The notes: a model not told the origin generated them from the sequence alone. Positions 39,306 through 50,016 are shown, numbered from the stretch's first letter. The stretch is 64,000 bases of DNA from Glutamicibacter soli (GCF_003309065.1 NZ_POAF01000002.1:600513-664512); one strand, 5' to 3'. Program-made: numbers and translations.

Positions 39306-39330
39306 TCCCCACGACGCACGACACCACAAC

Positions 39331-39368
39331 AGCGAAGGGCTCGGACCACATGGTCCGAGCCCTTCGCT
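39331..39368. terminator. Bidirectional terminator between serC and DUF3027
   Basis: 17-base arms AGCGAAGGGCTCGGACC and its complement with a 4-base loop, between convergent genes. Confidence 0.85.
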
Positions 39369-39385
39369 GTATGCCTGTTTCGGCG

Positions 39386-40000
39386 CTAGCCGTCCTTGCG
39401 TGCGCGGTTGCGTTGCGCGGCGCGGCGACGTGCGGCGGTTCGCTGGGCAGTGCGCCGACGGCGGACCTGGCGTCGAGCCGGTGACTTGACCGACTGCAGC
39501 TCTTCCTCGTCCGCAACCTCGTCGGTCGCGAGCTCGTCCTGTGCAGGAACGGCGTCAGCTTCTCCCTCAGGAATTGCCTGCGGCTGCTCCGAACCCTGCT
39601 CATCCTGCGCGGCCGCCGAGGTCTCAGCCTCTGTAGGCTGCTCGCCTTCAACGGCGCTGTGCTCGGCCTCTGCGGCTTCGATCTCCTCCTTGGCCAGACG
39701 ATCCGCCCACGGCACCCAGGCAGGAGCCAGCAGTGAATCCTCGCCGGCAATGATCCCGACCTCGCACACTGTCAGATCTTTGGCCTTGGCCCGTGGCACC
39801 CGCGCGAGTGTCGCGAACCATGTCCAACCTTGGTATCCCTTTTTATGGGAGATAAATCTATGGGTGACAAGTCGCTCACCCTCGGCCGTGACGCCGAGGT
39901 GTTCGCCGATTTCGGATTCCCCGGCGATTTCAGCCAGGGATAGCCGCGCGGTATCGACCGCTTCAGCGAGGAGGGTGTCCAGCTTGGGTTTACGGGCCAT
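39386..40000 (-). CDS. DUF3027 family protein
   Basis: Predicted cytosolic protein of 204 residues. The conserved N-terminal half (VDTARLSLAEIAGESEIGEH, then HKKGYQGWTWFATLARVPRA) is followed by an acidic Glu/Ala-rich stretch and a very basic Arg-rich tail (RRQVRRRRTAQRTAARRRAA), which suggests nucleic-acid binding. It lies 3 bases downstream of the cold-shock gene, a pairing commonly seen in actinobacteria, so the two probably act in one operon. No function is established. Confidence 0.8.
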   Translation of the reverse strand: MARKPKLDTLLAEAVDTARLSLAEIAGESEIGEHLGVTAEGERLVTHRFISHKKGYQGWTWFATLARVPRAKAKDLTVCEVGIIAGEDSLLAPAWVPWADRLAKEEIEAAEAEHSAVEGEQPTEAETSAAAQDEQGSEQPQAIPEGEADAVPAQDELATDEVADEEELQSVKSPARRQVRRRRTAQRTAARRRAAQRNRARKDG

Positions 40001-40003
40001 TGT

Positions 40004-40387
40004 TTATGCGTCCAGATCGTCGGCTACCGCGCGCAGCACGGTAGCTACCTTTTTGCCGTATGCATGTTCAGGATAGCGCCCATTGCGCAAGGTATTCGAA
40101 ACGCTGTCCAGCAATTTGATTAGGTCCTCGATGACGACGGCCTCGGCTTCGGGCTTCTTGCGCTTGGCGCGAGCCACCGACGGGGCCGCTTCGAGCACCC
40201 GGAGGCTCAAGGCCTGCGGTCCGCGACGGCCCTCGGCCACACCGAACTCAAGGCGCGTTCCCGGGCGCAGCTCATGCATGCCGTCGGGCAGGGCCGCTGC
40301 GTTGACGTAGATCTCTTTGCCGTCTTCTGCGGTAATGAATCCAAAGCCCTTGGACTTCTCGTACCACTTAACCTTGCCGGTAGGCAT
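40004..40387 (-). CDS. Cold-shock domain protein with C-terminal extension
   Basis: A 127-residue CspA-type protein. The cold-shock domain (1-67) carries RNP1 KGFGFI and an RNP2 variant EIYVNA instead of the usual DVFVHF. A C-terminal region of about 60 residues (VIEDLIKLLDSVSNTLRNGR) is absent from short CspA proteins. ATG at 40387. Likely an RNA chaperone; the changed RNP2 may alter RNA affinity. Confidence 0.8.
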   Translation of the reverse strand: MPTGKVKWYEKSKGFGFITAEDGKEIYVNAAALPDGMHELRPGTRLEFGVAEGRRGPQALSLRVLEAAPSVARAKRKKPEAEAVVIEDLIKLLDSVSNTLRNGRYPEHAYGKKVATVLRAVADDLDA

Positions 40388-40638
40388 GCTGTAATACCTC
40401 GTTCGTTTCTCGTGCGTAGCTGCATGGCCGAGGCCTGCTCAGCACCATGCATATTCAGGTGTTCGCTTCCGCGGAGCTTTCACCGGGCTTTTCGAATTCT
40501 TTTCCCGGGTGCTCGACGCACGGAGTCGAACCAAGTCGTTTACCTTTGATTATGTCATTCATCCGGACACAAAATCACCTTGGGCGCTCTTTGACTCGGG
40601 ACTCCCTCCTCCGGGACGGCAACGGTAAAGTAGGAACG

Positions 40639-40857
40639 GTGAGCACCTTATCCGTCACCCTGTCCGTTGTTTCGCGTCTAGCCATCGGCGTTGCCGTAGT
40701 TTCCACCCTGGCATTGGCTGCGACGCTGGTGCTCTATTTCCAGGAAATCAGCATCCCGCCCTTCCTGATGATTCTGGGCGTCTGGGGCCTTCCGGTCGCC
40801 TTCCTGCTGGGCGTTGCAGTCGTTATCGGCAACGTCATCCGGCGTCGCAACAACTAA
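40639..40857 (+). CDS. Small two-helix membrane protein, unknown function
   Basis: Predicted protein of 72 residues with GTG start at 40639 and two hydrophobic helices (about 11-31 and 43-64), ending RRRNN. TAAAGT ends 8 bases before the GTG, and no ribosome site is present. Unrecognised. A longer in-frame ATG from 40447 is less likely. Confidence 0.5.
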   Translation: MSTLSVTLSVVSRLAIGVAVVSTLALAATLVLYFQEISIPPFLMILGVWGLPVAFLLGVAVVIGNVIRRRNN

Positions 40858-40915
40858 TTTTCTACCCCAGCATTCATACAGGCAGCTCCCAGACTTCTTA
40901 GGCACACTGGGTTTC

Positions 40916-41623
40916 ATGAGTGCAAAAACCCCAGAGGCAAAACTTCTCGTTGTCGATGACGAGCCGAATATCCGCGAGTTGCTGTCCACTTCCCTGCGCT
41001 TCGCAGGTTTCGAAGTTGTCTCCGCAGCCAACGGCCGGGACGCCCTGGCAGCGGTTGAGGCCGAGGAACCTGACTTGGCAGTGCTCGACGTGATGCTTCC
41101 GGACATGGATGGATTCACCATCACCCGCAAGCTGCGCGCCGCGGGGCGCCATTTCCCGGTCCTGTTCCTCACCGCACGTGACGACACCTCGGACAAGGTC
41201 ACCGGCCTGACCGTGGGCGGCGACGACTATGTCACCAAGCCGTTCAGCCTGGACGAGGTCGTCGCACGCATCCGCGCAGTCCTGCGCCGCACGTCATCGG
41301 GAGAGGAAGAGAACGCCACCATCGTGGTCGCCGACCTCGAGCTGGACGACGACGCGCACGAGGTCCGCCGCGCCGGCGAGATCATCGACCTCTCCCCCAC
41401 CGAGTTCAAGCTCCTGCGCTACCTGATGATGAACCCGAACCGCGTGCTGTCCAAGTCGCAGATCCTGGACCACGTGTGGGAGTACGACTTCAACGGCGAC
41501 GCGTCGATCGTCGAGTCCTATATCTCGTACCTGCGCCGCAAGGTCGACCGCCCCGAATGGCCTGCGCTGATCCAGACCAAACGCGGCGTCGGCTACCTGA
41601 TGCGCACCCCGGACCGCCGCTAG
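40916..41623 (+). CDS. OmpR/PhoP-family response regulator
   Basis: Two-component regulator of 235 residues. The receiver domain has DD at 14-15, the phosphorylated Asp at 58 (VLDVMLPDMDG), and Lys in TKPFS near 108. The winged-helix output region contains LSPTEFKLLRYLM, DHVWEYDF and VGYL. The sequence resembles mycobacterial PhoP and TcrX. ATG at 40916 has no ribosome site. The gene pairs with the histidine kinase 40 bases downstream. Confidence 0.88.
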   Translation: MSAKTPEAKLLVVDDEPNIRELLSTSLRFAGFEVVSAANGRDALAAVEAEEPDLAVLDVMLPDMDGFTITRKLRAAGRHFPVLFLTARDDTSDKVTGLTVGGDDYVTKPFSLDEVVARIRAVLRRTSSGEEENATIVVADLELDDDAHEVRRAGEIIDLSPTEFKLLRYLMMNPNRVLSKSQILDHVWEYDFNGDASIVESYISYLRRKVDRPEWPALIQTKRGVGYLMRTPDRR

Positions 41624-41663
41624 CCGCGTCCGTCCACGAGCAAGGGACTTGTAAAGTCATCCT

Positions 41664-43214
41664 ATGAAGTCGATTCGTTCCCTCTGGCGGCGCACCACGC
41701 TGCGCACCAAACTGGTGACAGTGATGTTCGGGCTGATGATCCTGGCCATCGTAGCCACGGCCGTGGGCTCGGCCCACACGCTGCGGATCTCGATGACCAA
41801 CCAGATCGATGACCAGCTGGTCGCCGCCGGACCGACGATGGGGCTTGGTCTGAACAAGGCCTACCTGTATTCGGTGGACAACCCCGGGGACCCCGACGGC
41901 TTCAAGGACTTCGACCCGACGCTGCTCGGGCTGAACAGCTCCTACGCCGACATCCGTGATAAAGACGGGAAAATCGTCTACATCATGCCGCGCTCGCGGG
42001 TTTCGCCGAGCACGGCCTTGGATTCGCCGCTGTTGAATCCGGCCAATATCGATAAGCTGCTGGAAACGCCGAACAAGCCGGTGACCATCCCGGGCATCCA
42101 GGCGAACTCCGCCGGGTGGCGGACCATGGTGATTCCGCTGAAGAGCAGCAGCCTGAACCTGTTCCTGGCGATCCCGCTGAGCACCGTCAACAACACCGCG
42201 CAGCAGGCGGCGGTGCTGGTGCTCTCCACCGGCTTGCTCGCCGCGCTGGTCATGTCCATGATCGCCTATGCCCTCACCACCCGGTCGCTGAAACCGCTGA
42301 CGAAGGTCGAGCGCACCGCGTCCATGATCGCCGCCGGCGACCTCACCCAGCGCGTGACGGACTATCCTGCGGAGACGGAAGTCGGCAGGCTCTCACGCTC
42401 GCTGAATTCGATGCTGGCGCAGATCGAGAAGGCTTTCAAGGACCGCGAAGCTTCCGAACAGAAGATGCGGCGCTTCATTCAGGATGCCTCCCACGAGCTG
42501 CGCACCCCGCTGGTCACCATCCAGGGCTACTCGGAGTTCTACCGCCACGGCGGACTGGCGAGCCCCGAAGCCCTCGATTCGGCGATGGGGCGCATTGAGA
42601 GCGAATCCAAGCGCATGGCGCAGCTCGTTGAGGACCTGCTGATGCTGGCGCGCCTGGACGAGCAGCGCCCGATGGAGAAGCAGGCTGTCGACCTGCTGGT
42701 GCTCGGACAGGACATCGTGGAGGACACCCGGGTGCGGGCGCCCGACCGCAAGGTCAACTTGGTGGGCCTGTCCAGCAACCAGCCCAGCCCCGCCAGCACT
42801 GTCGGAGACGACGCCCGCATCCGCCAGGTCATCGCCAACCTGCTGACCAATGCCCTGCGCTACACCCCCGAAGGGACCCCGATCGAGATCGCGGTGGGTG
42901 TGCGTTCGCTGGTGGCCGGTGCCCTCGACGCAGTACTCGAGGTCCGCGACCACGGCCACGGCATTCCCGAAGAGGACGCCAAGCGAATCTTCGAGCGCTT
43001 CTACCGCTCGGATGCCTCGCGCCAACGCGAAACCGGCGGTTCCGGCCTGGGGCTGGCAATTGTCGCAGCCATTGTCCAACAGCACGGCGGATCCGTGTCG
43101 CTGAGCGAAACCGAAGGCGGCGGCGCCACCATGGCCATCTCGCTGCCCTACGTTCCGATGCCCGAGCCGCGCGACGACGACTTCGACTTCCATCCGGAGC
43201 ACGACGAGTCGTAG
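41664..43214 (+). CDS. Sensor histidine kinase
   Basis: Membrane sensor of 516 residues. N-terminal helix about 15-35, then a roughly 140-residue extracellular sensor, a second helix near 172-196, a HAMP domain, the H box DASHELRTPL (phospho-His near residue 276), and the N, G1, F and G2 boxes (NLLTNALRY, VRDHGHGIPEED, FERFYRSD, GGSGLGLAIV). TAAAGT at 41652-41657 ends 7 bases before the ATG, so it may also be transcribed from its own leaderless promoter. The stimulus is unknown. Confidence 0.9.
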   Translation: MKSIRSLWRRTTLRTKLVTVMFGLMILAIVATAVGSAHTLRISMTNQIDDQLVAAGPTMGLGLNKAYLYSVDNPGDPDGFKDFDPTLLGLNSSYADIRDKDGKIVYIMPRSRVSPSTALDSPLLNPANIDKLLETPNKPVTIPGIQANSAGWRTMVIPLKSSSLNLFLAIPLSTVNNTAQQAAVLVLSTGLLAALVMSMIAYALTTRSLKPLTKVERTASMIAAGDLTQRVTDYPAETEVGRLSRSLNSMLAQIEKAFKDREASEQKMRRFIQDASHELRTPLVTIQGYSEFYRHGGLASPEALDSAMGRIESESKRMAQLVEDLLMLARLDEQRPMEKQAVDLLVLGQDIVEDTRVRAPDRKVNLVGLSSNQPSPASTVGDDARIRQVIANLLTNALRYTPEGTPIEIAVGVRSLVAGALDAVLEVRDHGHGIPEEDAKRIFERFYRSDASRQRETGGSGLGLAIVAAIVQQHGGSVSLSETEGGGATMAISLPYVPMPEPRDDDFDFHPEHDES

Positions 43215-43310
43215 CCTCATTGTCCACAACCGGCCTGCGGCTTACTCCGCTTCGGTGCCATAGCTCCTATCGTTAGGTCATCACGATCCGATGAAAGGCG
43301 AGCAGGAATC

Positions 43311-43601
43311 ATGAGCACGTTCTCCACCAACACCGGCGAAATGCAGGCCAAGTCCCAAGCGGTTATGGGCACCATCGACCGCCTGCGTTCAGAAGTCGCC
43401 ACGATGCAGATGAATCTGGACCAGTTGCAGGGCACATGGCATGGCTCGGCGGCCGCATCGTTCCAGGCCATCGTGGCCGAATGGCGAAGCACCCACCTGC
43501 GCATCGAAGAAGCCTTGGGCAACATCGCCACGGCGTTGCATCATGCCTCGGCGCAGTACGAGGAAGTCGAGCAGGTCAATACCTCGCTGTTCCGCTACTA
43601 A
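43311..43601 (+). CDS. WXG100-family protein (ESAT-6-like)
   Basis: A 96-residue helical-hairpin protein with the WXG motif at residues 43-45 (TWHGS). Such proteins are normally secreted by ESX/type VII systems. No secretion ATPase or partner gene lies nearby. ATG at 43311 follows AGGAATC. It is convergent with the LAxTG protein. Confidence 0.8.
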   Translation: MSTFSTNTGEMQAKSQAVMGTIDRLRSEVATMQMNLDQLQGTWHGSAAASFQAIVAEWRSTHLRIEEALGNIATALHHASAQYEEVEQVNTSLFRY

Positions 43602-43645
43602 ACGGCGCATCCCCAGCGAAAACAGCGCCAAAACCACAAAGAACG

Positions 43646-43684
43646 GGCCGCTGGATCAGCTTCAGGGAAGATGATCCAGCGGCC
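43646..43684. terminator. Hairpin between convergent genes
   Basis: 13-base arms GGCCGCTGGATCA and TGATCCAGCGGCC with a 13-base loop, between the WXG100 gene and the surface protein. Confidence 0.65.
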
Positions 43685-43709
43685 AGCATCCATGCGTTGG
43701 CTACGAGGC

Positions 43710-44978
43710 TCAGGCCTTGCGGCGGCGCAGAACCATGGCGGCTCCGGCCAGCATCAGCAGCAGACCCGCGCCCGCAGCCGCCAGCAGCGCACCGTTGAAA
43801 CCGGTATCAGCTAGTTCGTTCTCCGAGGCCTGCGGCTTCGCGTCGCCCTTGGCCGATTCGGAGCCGGTGTTCTCCGGCTTCTTGTCGATGGATCCTGCCG
43901 GCTTGATTTCTACCGGCTTCTCGGATGGCTTTGCTTCAGGCTTGGCTTCGGGCTTCGCCTCGGGCTTCTCGCCCTCCGGTGCTTCTTCACCGAAGTAGAA
44001 AGCCAGGAAATCTTCGAGCCACTGCTGATCGCCGGGGAACTCCGCCCAGATCGATTCCAGGAGCTCTTCAAGCTCCGCTTCGCTGCTGACGCTATCCAAA
44101 AGATAGGTCAACACGAGCGCTAGGTACTCCTGGCCATCTTCGGTCGCGAAGAATTCGCCCCACTGCTCATCGGTCCACTCTTCAGCGCCTGCGGGGAGAC
44201 GGTCCATCATCTCTTCGAGGAACTGCAGGTCCTCGTCGGAGATCTCCGGATCTTCGGTACCGAATTCTTCCTCGATCAGCTGCAGCAGCTGCTGTCCTTC
44301 TTCGGTTTCGTAGAAGGCATCCCATTGGGCATCATCCCAGCCTTCGCTGCCCTCAGGCAGCAATGCATCAACCTTTTCCCAGAAGGCCTGCTCCTCCTCG
44401 GAGATGTCAGAGTCGAGATCGCCGAACTCGTCCGACAGCTGCTGGACAGCCTCGGATTCGAGGAACGATGCCAAAGAGTCCTTGTCCGATTCGACTCCTT
44501 CGATGTAGTCGGAGTCGACCGTCTCATCGGTTGCGGAGCTGGTCTCGTCCGCTGGCTGGGTCGCGCCGGTCTCGGTGCCGGCAGCTAGGTCCTGCGCGGG
44601 AGCCGAATCCTCAACTGAAGCATTCTCCTCCACCGGTGCAGCCGGAGCCGTTTCCTCGACGCTGTCCTCGACTGGGGCCTGCGACTCCTGGACGACGGTC
44701 TGCTCTGCCGGGGCTTCCACTGCAATGTCTTCCACGTTGTCGGTGGGCACTTCGGCGACTGGCGGCGCAGGCACGACAGGGGTTTCGACGGCAGGCTGCT
44801 GCACGGGGGCCTCAATGGCCGCCGGCGCTGCCGGCTCGGTCTGGGTTTCCTGCTGTGCAACGGTGATGCTCTGGAGGGCATCGTCCGTGGTTTCGGTAGC
44901 CTGTGCCGGAGCGGCAGAGACGAGAAGTCCAGAAATAACCGCTGCCGAAAGCAGGGTGGTATTGATCTTAGGCGACAT
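43710..44978 (-). CDS. LAxTG-anchored acidic repeat surface protein
   Basis: Predicted sortase-anchored cell-wall protein of 422 residues. A signal peptide (about 1-27), then a Pro/Ala/Glu-rich region, then a very acidic helical region with two near repeats of about 45 residues (192-236 and 246-290, each with LPxGxxxWxDxQWxxFxxTExGQ) and a third degenerate one (297-330). After a PEAK-rich linker the C-terminus has LADTG at 389-393, a hydrophobic helix and RRRKA. The LAxTG motif suits class E sortases of high-GC actinobacteria. I chose ATG 44978. Function unknown; adhesion is plausible. Confidence 0.8.
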   Translation of the reverse strand: MSPKINTTLLSAAVISGLLVSAAPAQATETTDDALQSITVAQQETQTEPAAPAAIEAPVQQPAVETPVVPAPPVAEVPTDNVEDIAVEAPAEQTVVQESQAPVEDSVEETAPAAPVEENASVEDSAPAQDLAAGTETGATQPADETSSATDETVDSDYIEGVESDKDSLASFLESEAVQQLSDEFGDLDSDISEEEQAFWEKVDALLPEGSEGWDDAQWDAFYETEEGQQLLQLIEEEFGTEDPEISDEDLQFLEEMMDRLPAGAEEWTDEQWGEFFATEDGQEYLALVLTYLLDSVSSEAELEELLESIWAEFPGDQQWLEDFLAFYFGEEAPEGEKPEAKPEAKPEAKPSEKPVEIKPAGSIDKKPENTGSESAKGDAKPQASENELADTGFNGALLAAAGAGLLLMLAGAAMVLRRRKA

Positions 44979-45211
44979 GGTGTCTCGATTCCCCAAAGAA
45001 GTCACAGGCAGTTGCGGGACGCCGAGGCGTTCCGCTTCAGTGATGACAGATTTATGGCCTGTGAAAGTGCTGAATGATTAAAGTACAACCTATCCGAAGA
45101 ATGCACCGCCGCCAAGTAATTCCACGTCTCTTACAACGGGACTTTGCCCACCCGTGCCCAGGGCCCCCGAACGGGACTTCAAAACCGTTACCAACACGTA
45201 GGCTAGAGCCT

Positions 45212-46108
45212 ATGAGCATCCTGATCGACCCACCGTCATGGCCTGCCCATGGAACGCTCTTTTCGCATCTGGTTTCCGATGCGACGCTCGATGAACTGCA
45301 TGCCTTTGCCCGTGCGCACCAGCTACCCGAGCGCGCGTTCGACAGGGACCACTACGACGTGCCGCAGTCCCGCTATGCCGAGCTGGTGCGGGACGGCGCG
45401 CACGAGGTTTCGGCCGGCGACCTGGCTCGGGCGCTGATCGCCTCCGGGCTGCGCATCCCGGCCAAGTACCGCCCGGAAAAGCTGGGACCGGTGCTGTCCC
45501 GCCGTTGGGCCCGAACTCTGCCCACCGAACCCCAGCTGGGCCGCGAGCTGCTGGAACGCTGGTCGCAGTCGCATCGCAGATACCACGACAGGGTCCACCT
45601 GCTGTCCGTGCTGGAGGCCTTGGATTGGCTGGCGAAGGACCAGGCCGACGGCGAGGAGCGCATGCTGCTGCAGCTGGCCGCCTGGTTCCACGACGCGGTG
45701 TACCACGGAGCCTCGGACGACGAGGCCAAGTCCGCGATCCTTGCCCGCGAGCGCCTCTACGGGCTGCTGAGCCCCGGGGCGGTGTCCAGGGTCAGCGAAC
45801 TGATCCTGCTCACCGCAGGGCACTCCCCCGGCGACCACGAACGCCTGGGCCGGATCCTGTGCGATGCGGATCTTGAGGTGCTGGCCCGCCCGCAGCCGGC
45901 CTACCAGCGCTATGCCCAGGCGATCTACCAGGAGTACGCGCATTTCCCGCGCCCGGCCCTGGCTGCCGGACGGATCAAGGTGCTGGGCTCGCTGCTGGAG
46001 AAGGACAACATCTACAGCACCGTGCGTGGCATCGACCGCTGGGAAAACGCGGCCCGCAGCAACGTCGGCGCGGAGATCTCAGTGCTGCGCGGCTGGCTCG
46101 GCGAATAG
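45212..46108 (+). CDS. DUF4031-HD phosphohydrolase fusion
   Basis: Predicted cytosolic protein of 298 residues. The N-terminal DUF4031 domain (about 1-85) begins MSILIDPPSWPAHG. The C-terminal part is an HD-type metal-dependent phosphohydrolase (COG4339-like), with RRYHDRVHL near residue 125, WFHDAVYHGASDDEAKSA near 156, and DADLEV later. ATG at 45212 lies 8 bases after TAGGCT with no ribosome site. It may act on a nucleotide; no substrate is known. Confidence 0.75.
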   Translation: MSILIDPPSWPAHGTLFSHLVSDATLDELHAFARAHQLPERAFDRDHYDVPQSRYAELVRDGAHEVSAGDLARALIASGLRIPAKYRPEKLGPVLSRRWARTLPTEPQLGRELLERWSQSHRRYHDRVHLLSVLEALDWLAKDQADGEERMLLQLAAWFHDAVYHGASDDEAKSAILARERLYGLLSPGAVSRVSELILLTAGHSPGDHERLGRILCDADLEVLARPQPAYQRYAQAIYQEYAHFPRPALAAGRIKVLGSLLEKDNIYSTVRGIDRWENAARSNVGAEISVLRGWLGE

Positions 46109-46124
46109 CTTCCGGCTTTTAACG

Positions 46125-46163
46125 GCCTGTGGCCCGTTTCCCCAGGGGAAACGGGCCACAGGC
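46125..46163. terminator. Bidirectional hairpin between HD gene and groEL
   Basis: Perfect arms GCCTGTGGCCCGTTTCCCC and its complement around a short loop, between convergent genes. Confidence 0.8.
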
Positions 46164-46204
46164 ACCAGGTAGTCTCGGCGGGGTGCCGAGCCGGGCGGGG
46201 AAGC

Positions 46205-47941
<1,737 letters not shown>

Positions 47942-48054
47942 TCAGCTCTCGCTATCTGAGGTATTCTTCACGCTCCCTGCGAAGCGACGTCTAAGGCCGG
48001 ACCGGCTGCGGTTAAAACGCGAAAAGCCGATCGGCGTTAGCAGTCGCAACGCAT

Positions 48055-48098
48055 GAGTGCTAATACAAATATTGGCACTCTCGCCCTGCGAGTGCAAG
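48055..48098 (-). promoter_or_regulatory. CIRCE-like HrcA operator of groEL, with an extra half-site
   Basis: On the minus strand CTTGCACTC-N9-GAGTGCCAA (48072-48098) matches the CIRCE consensus TTAGCACTC-N9-GAGTGCTAA with four changes. A third half-site TTAGCACTC follows at 48055-48063. HrcA-type heat-shock repression of groEL is expected. Confidence 0.75.
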
Positions 48099-48136
48099 CT
48101 GATCGGCTCACAGCGAAGCAATTGGATACTGCGGGG

Positions 48137-48748
48137 TTAGCGTACTTCGAGGGTGTCGTCCGAGCCCATCACCACGGTCACCCGGTTCGGAATGTTCTGG
48201 GTCTGCAGAACCTCGTCGATATTCAGCACCTCAGCGGCCTTTTCGGCCGTGGTGCGATAGGCCTCCGAGGTGTAGTACACGGTGGAGGTCTCGGCCGGGC
48301 GGGTCCAGTTGCTGGCGGTGATATTGGTGAATCCGGCCTCGGACAGGGCGTCTTCGCCGGCCGAGGCGATGCCTGCGATGCTGGCGCCGTTGTAGACGCC
48401 GATCAGCTGCCCGAAGAGCACGTCGTCATCATCGATGGTGCTGGAGGCGGAGGGGGTGGCGCTTTCGGTTTCGCTCGGGCTGGAGGTGGCGTCCTCGCTC
48501 GGGGCTGCCGAGGTGGTTTCGGTGGGGTTCGGGGCGGAGCCGACAATCGGCTTCAGGCCGCCGGGGCCGAAGAAGTAGGCGAATGCGCCCACCAGGACGA
48601 CAAGCACTGCTGCAATAACTACCCAACGAAGTTTTCCACCGGACGTCGTGGAGGCGGCAGACTGCGCCCACCCGTTGGCGTGGTGCGAACCCACACGGGT
48701 GTTGAACTCCGGAACGCGATCGAATTCGTCACGTGGGTAGTTGGTCAT
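48137..48748 (-). CDS. LytR_C domain protein, membrane anchored
   Basis: Predicted protein of 203 residues: cytosolic N-terminus (1-39), one transmembrane helix (about 40-61), a Ser/Thr/Glu-rich linker, and a C-terminal LytR_C domain (about 108-203). The domain occurs in cell-wall-related proteins and is often found alone in actinobacteria. ATG at 48748 follows AAGGACAAG. It lies just after DUF3263 on the same strand (46 bases), a common pair. Confidence 0.8.
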   Translation of the reverse strand: MTNYPRDEFDRVPEFNTRVGSHHANGWAQSAASTTSGGKLRWVVIAAVLVVLVGAFAYFFGPGGLKPIVGSAPNPTETTSAAPSEDATSSPSETESATPSASSTIDDDDVLFGQLIGVYNGASIAGIASAGEDALSEAGFTNITASNWTRPAETSTVYYTSEAYRTTAEKAAEVLNIDEVLQTQNIPNRVTVVMGSDDTLEVR

Positions 48749-48794
48749 TCTTGTCCTTGCTCGAGGTCTGACTGGTCGCGGCCGGTTCCGGAAA

Positions 48795-49085
48795 CTAGCG
48801 TCCGGAGCCGACGGTACCGCTCACACGACGTCTGGTAGACCTAAGCCTACGCAGGCGTTTGACCAGCATTGGGTCGTAAGCCAACGCCGCGTCCGTCTCA
48901 ATCAGCTGGTTCAGCAGCTGGTAGTAATTCGTCGGCGACATGGAGAACTGTTTGGTAATGGCCTGTTCCTTGGCGCCGGCATACTTCCACCACAACTTTT
49001 CCATGTTCAGGATCTGCTGGGAACGCTCATCGAGTTCCGAGTCGGGATTCATCACGAAATCCACCAGCACTTCACCCTCAGCCAT
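48795..49085 (-). CDS. DUF3263 family protein
   Basis: Small cytosolic protein of 96 residues with the family core LDERSQQILNMEKLWWKYAG followed by AKEQAITKQFSMSPTNYY, then DPMLVKRLRRLRSTRRR, a likely helix-turn-helix plus basic tail. ATG at 49085 has a GAGGTG site. The upstream frame to 49250 has no ribosome site. It probably binds DNA; no target is known. Confidence 0.78.
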   Translation of the reverse strand: MAEGEVLVDFVMNPDSELDERSQQILNMEKLWWKYAGAKEQAITKQFSMSPTNYYQLLNQLIETDAALAYDPMLVKRLRRLRSTRRRVSGTVGSGR

Positions 49086-49233
49086 GCGTCCACACCTCTT
49101 TCCTTCACCCGGCAAAGTCCGGTCTCGGCCCTGCGTTCTGCTCCGCCAGTGGCGGACATACCACCGATATTCTAACCAACTCGCCTGTGCTGCGCCGCGC
49201 CCGCGGGCACAGCCACGCCATAATACCGGCAGA

Positions 49234-50016
49234 ATGGATGCCATGGACAACCTGCAGCCCTCCCTGTTCGGCGACCCGGAGCCGGTACCGGTCCCCCGCT
49301 ACGAGCCGGAGGATTTCCCCTTCCACCACGGCGCCAGATCCATGGCGGAGCGCGGATTCATCGCCCAGGACTGGGTCCCGGTGCTGCTGCCACTCGATGG
49401 CAAGCTCCGGAAGATCGCCGCTGAACTGGCACGACGCAGCGCCGCCGGAGAGCAGATCCTCCCGGAACCGCACGTGATGTTGCGCGCACTTCGCATTCCG
49501 CGCTCGCAGGTGCGCGTCGTGCTCATCGGACAGGATCCGTATCCGACCCCGGGCCATGCCAACGGCTTGGCCTTCGCCGCCCAGGCTTCGGTGCGTCCGC
49601 TGCCCCGGTCGCTGTCCAATATCTACAAGGAGCTGAACGACGATCTGGGCATTGCCCCGGCAGCCCACCCGGATCTCAGCGCCTGGCATGAGCAGGGAGT
49701 TCTGCTGCTGAACCAGTCGCTGTCGGTCCAGGCGGGTCATGCCGGGGCGCACCAGCGCCTGGGCTGGTCCGCGGTCGTCGAAGCGGCCATCAGCGCGCTG
49801 AACCAGCGCGAGAACCCTCCGGTGGCGCTGCTCTGGGGCAGGCATGCGCAGAAGCTGGCGGGGCTGATGGACCGGATGCCGCAGCTGGCCAGCGCCCACC
49901 CCTCGCCGCTGTCCGCCTCGCGCGGGTTCTTCGGCTCGCGGCCCTTCTCCGAAATCAATCGGCGGCTGTCCGAATCCGGACAGCCGCCGATCGACTGGTC
50001 GTTGCCTGCGCTGTAG
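49234..50016 (+). CDS. ung: Uracil-DNA glycosylase
   Basis: Base-excision repair enzyme, 260 residues. The catalytic Asp motif is GQDPYPTPGHANGLAF, and the minor-groove loop is HPSPLSASRGFFG. The N-terminus MDAMDNLQPSLFG may include a short peptide. The start ATG is uncertain: ATG 49234 and ATG 49243 are both in frame. CATAAT lies 9 bases before 49234. The gene is divergent from DUF3263. Confidence 0.9.
   Translation: MDAMDNLQPSLFGDPEPVPVPRYEPEDFPFHHGARSMAERGFIAQDWVPVLLPLDGKLRKIAAELARRSAAGEQILPEPHVMLRALRIPRSQVRVVLIGQDPYPTPGHANGLAFAAQASVRPLPRSLSNIYKELNDDLGIAPAAHPDLSAWHEQGVLLLNQSLSVQAGHAGAHQRLGWSAVVEAAISALNQRENPPVALLWGRHAQKLAGLMDRMPQLASAHPSPLSASRGFFGSRPFSEINRRLSESGQPPIDWSLPAL

Noticed and set aside
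43311..45005. ESX/type VII secretion locus
   Set aside because: Only a WXG100 protein is present; no EccC, EccB or mycosin gene lies in the window.
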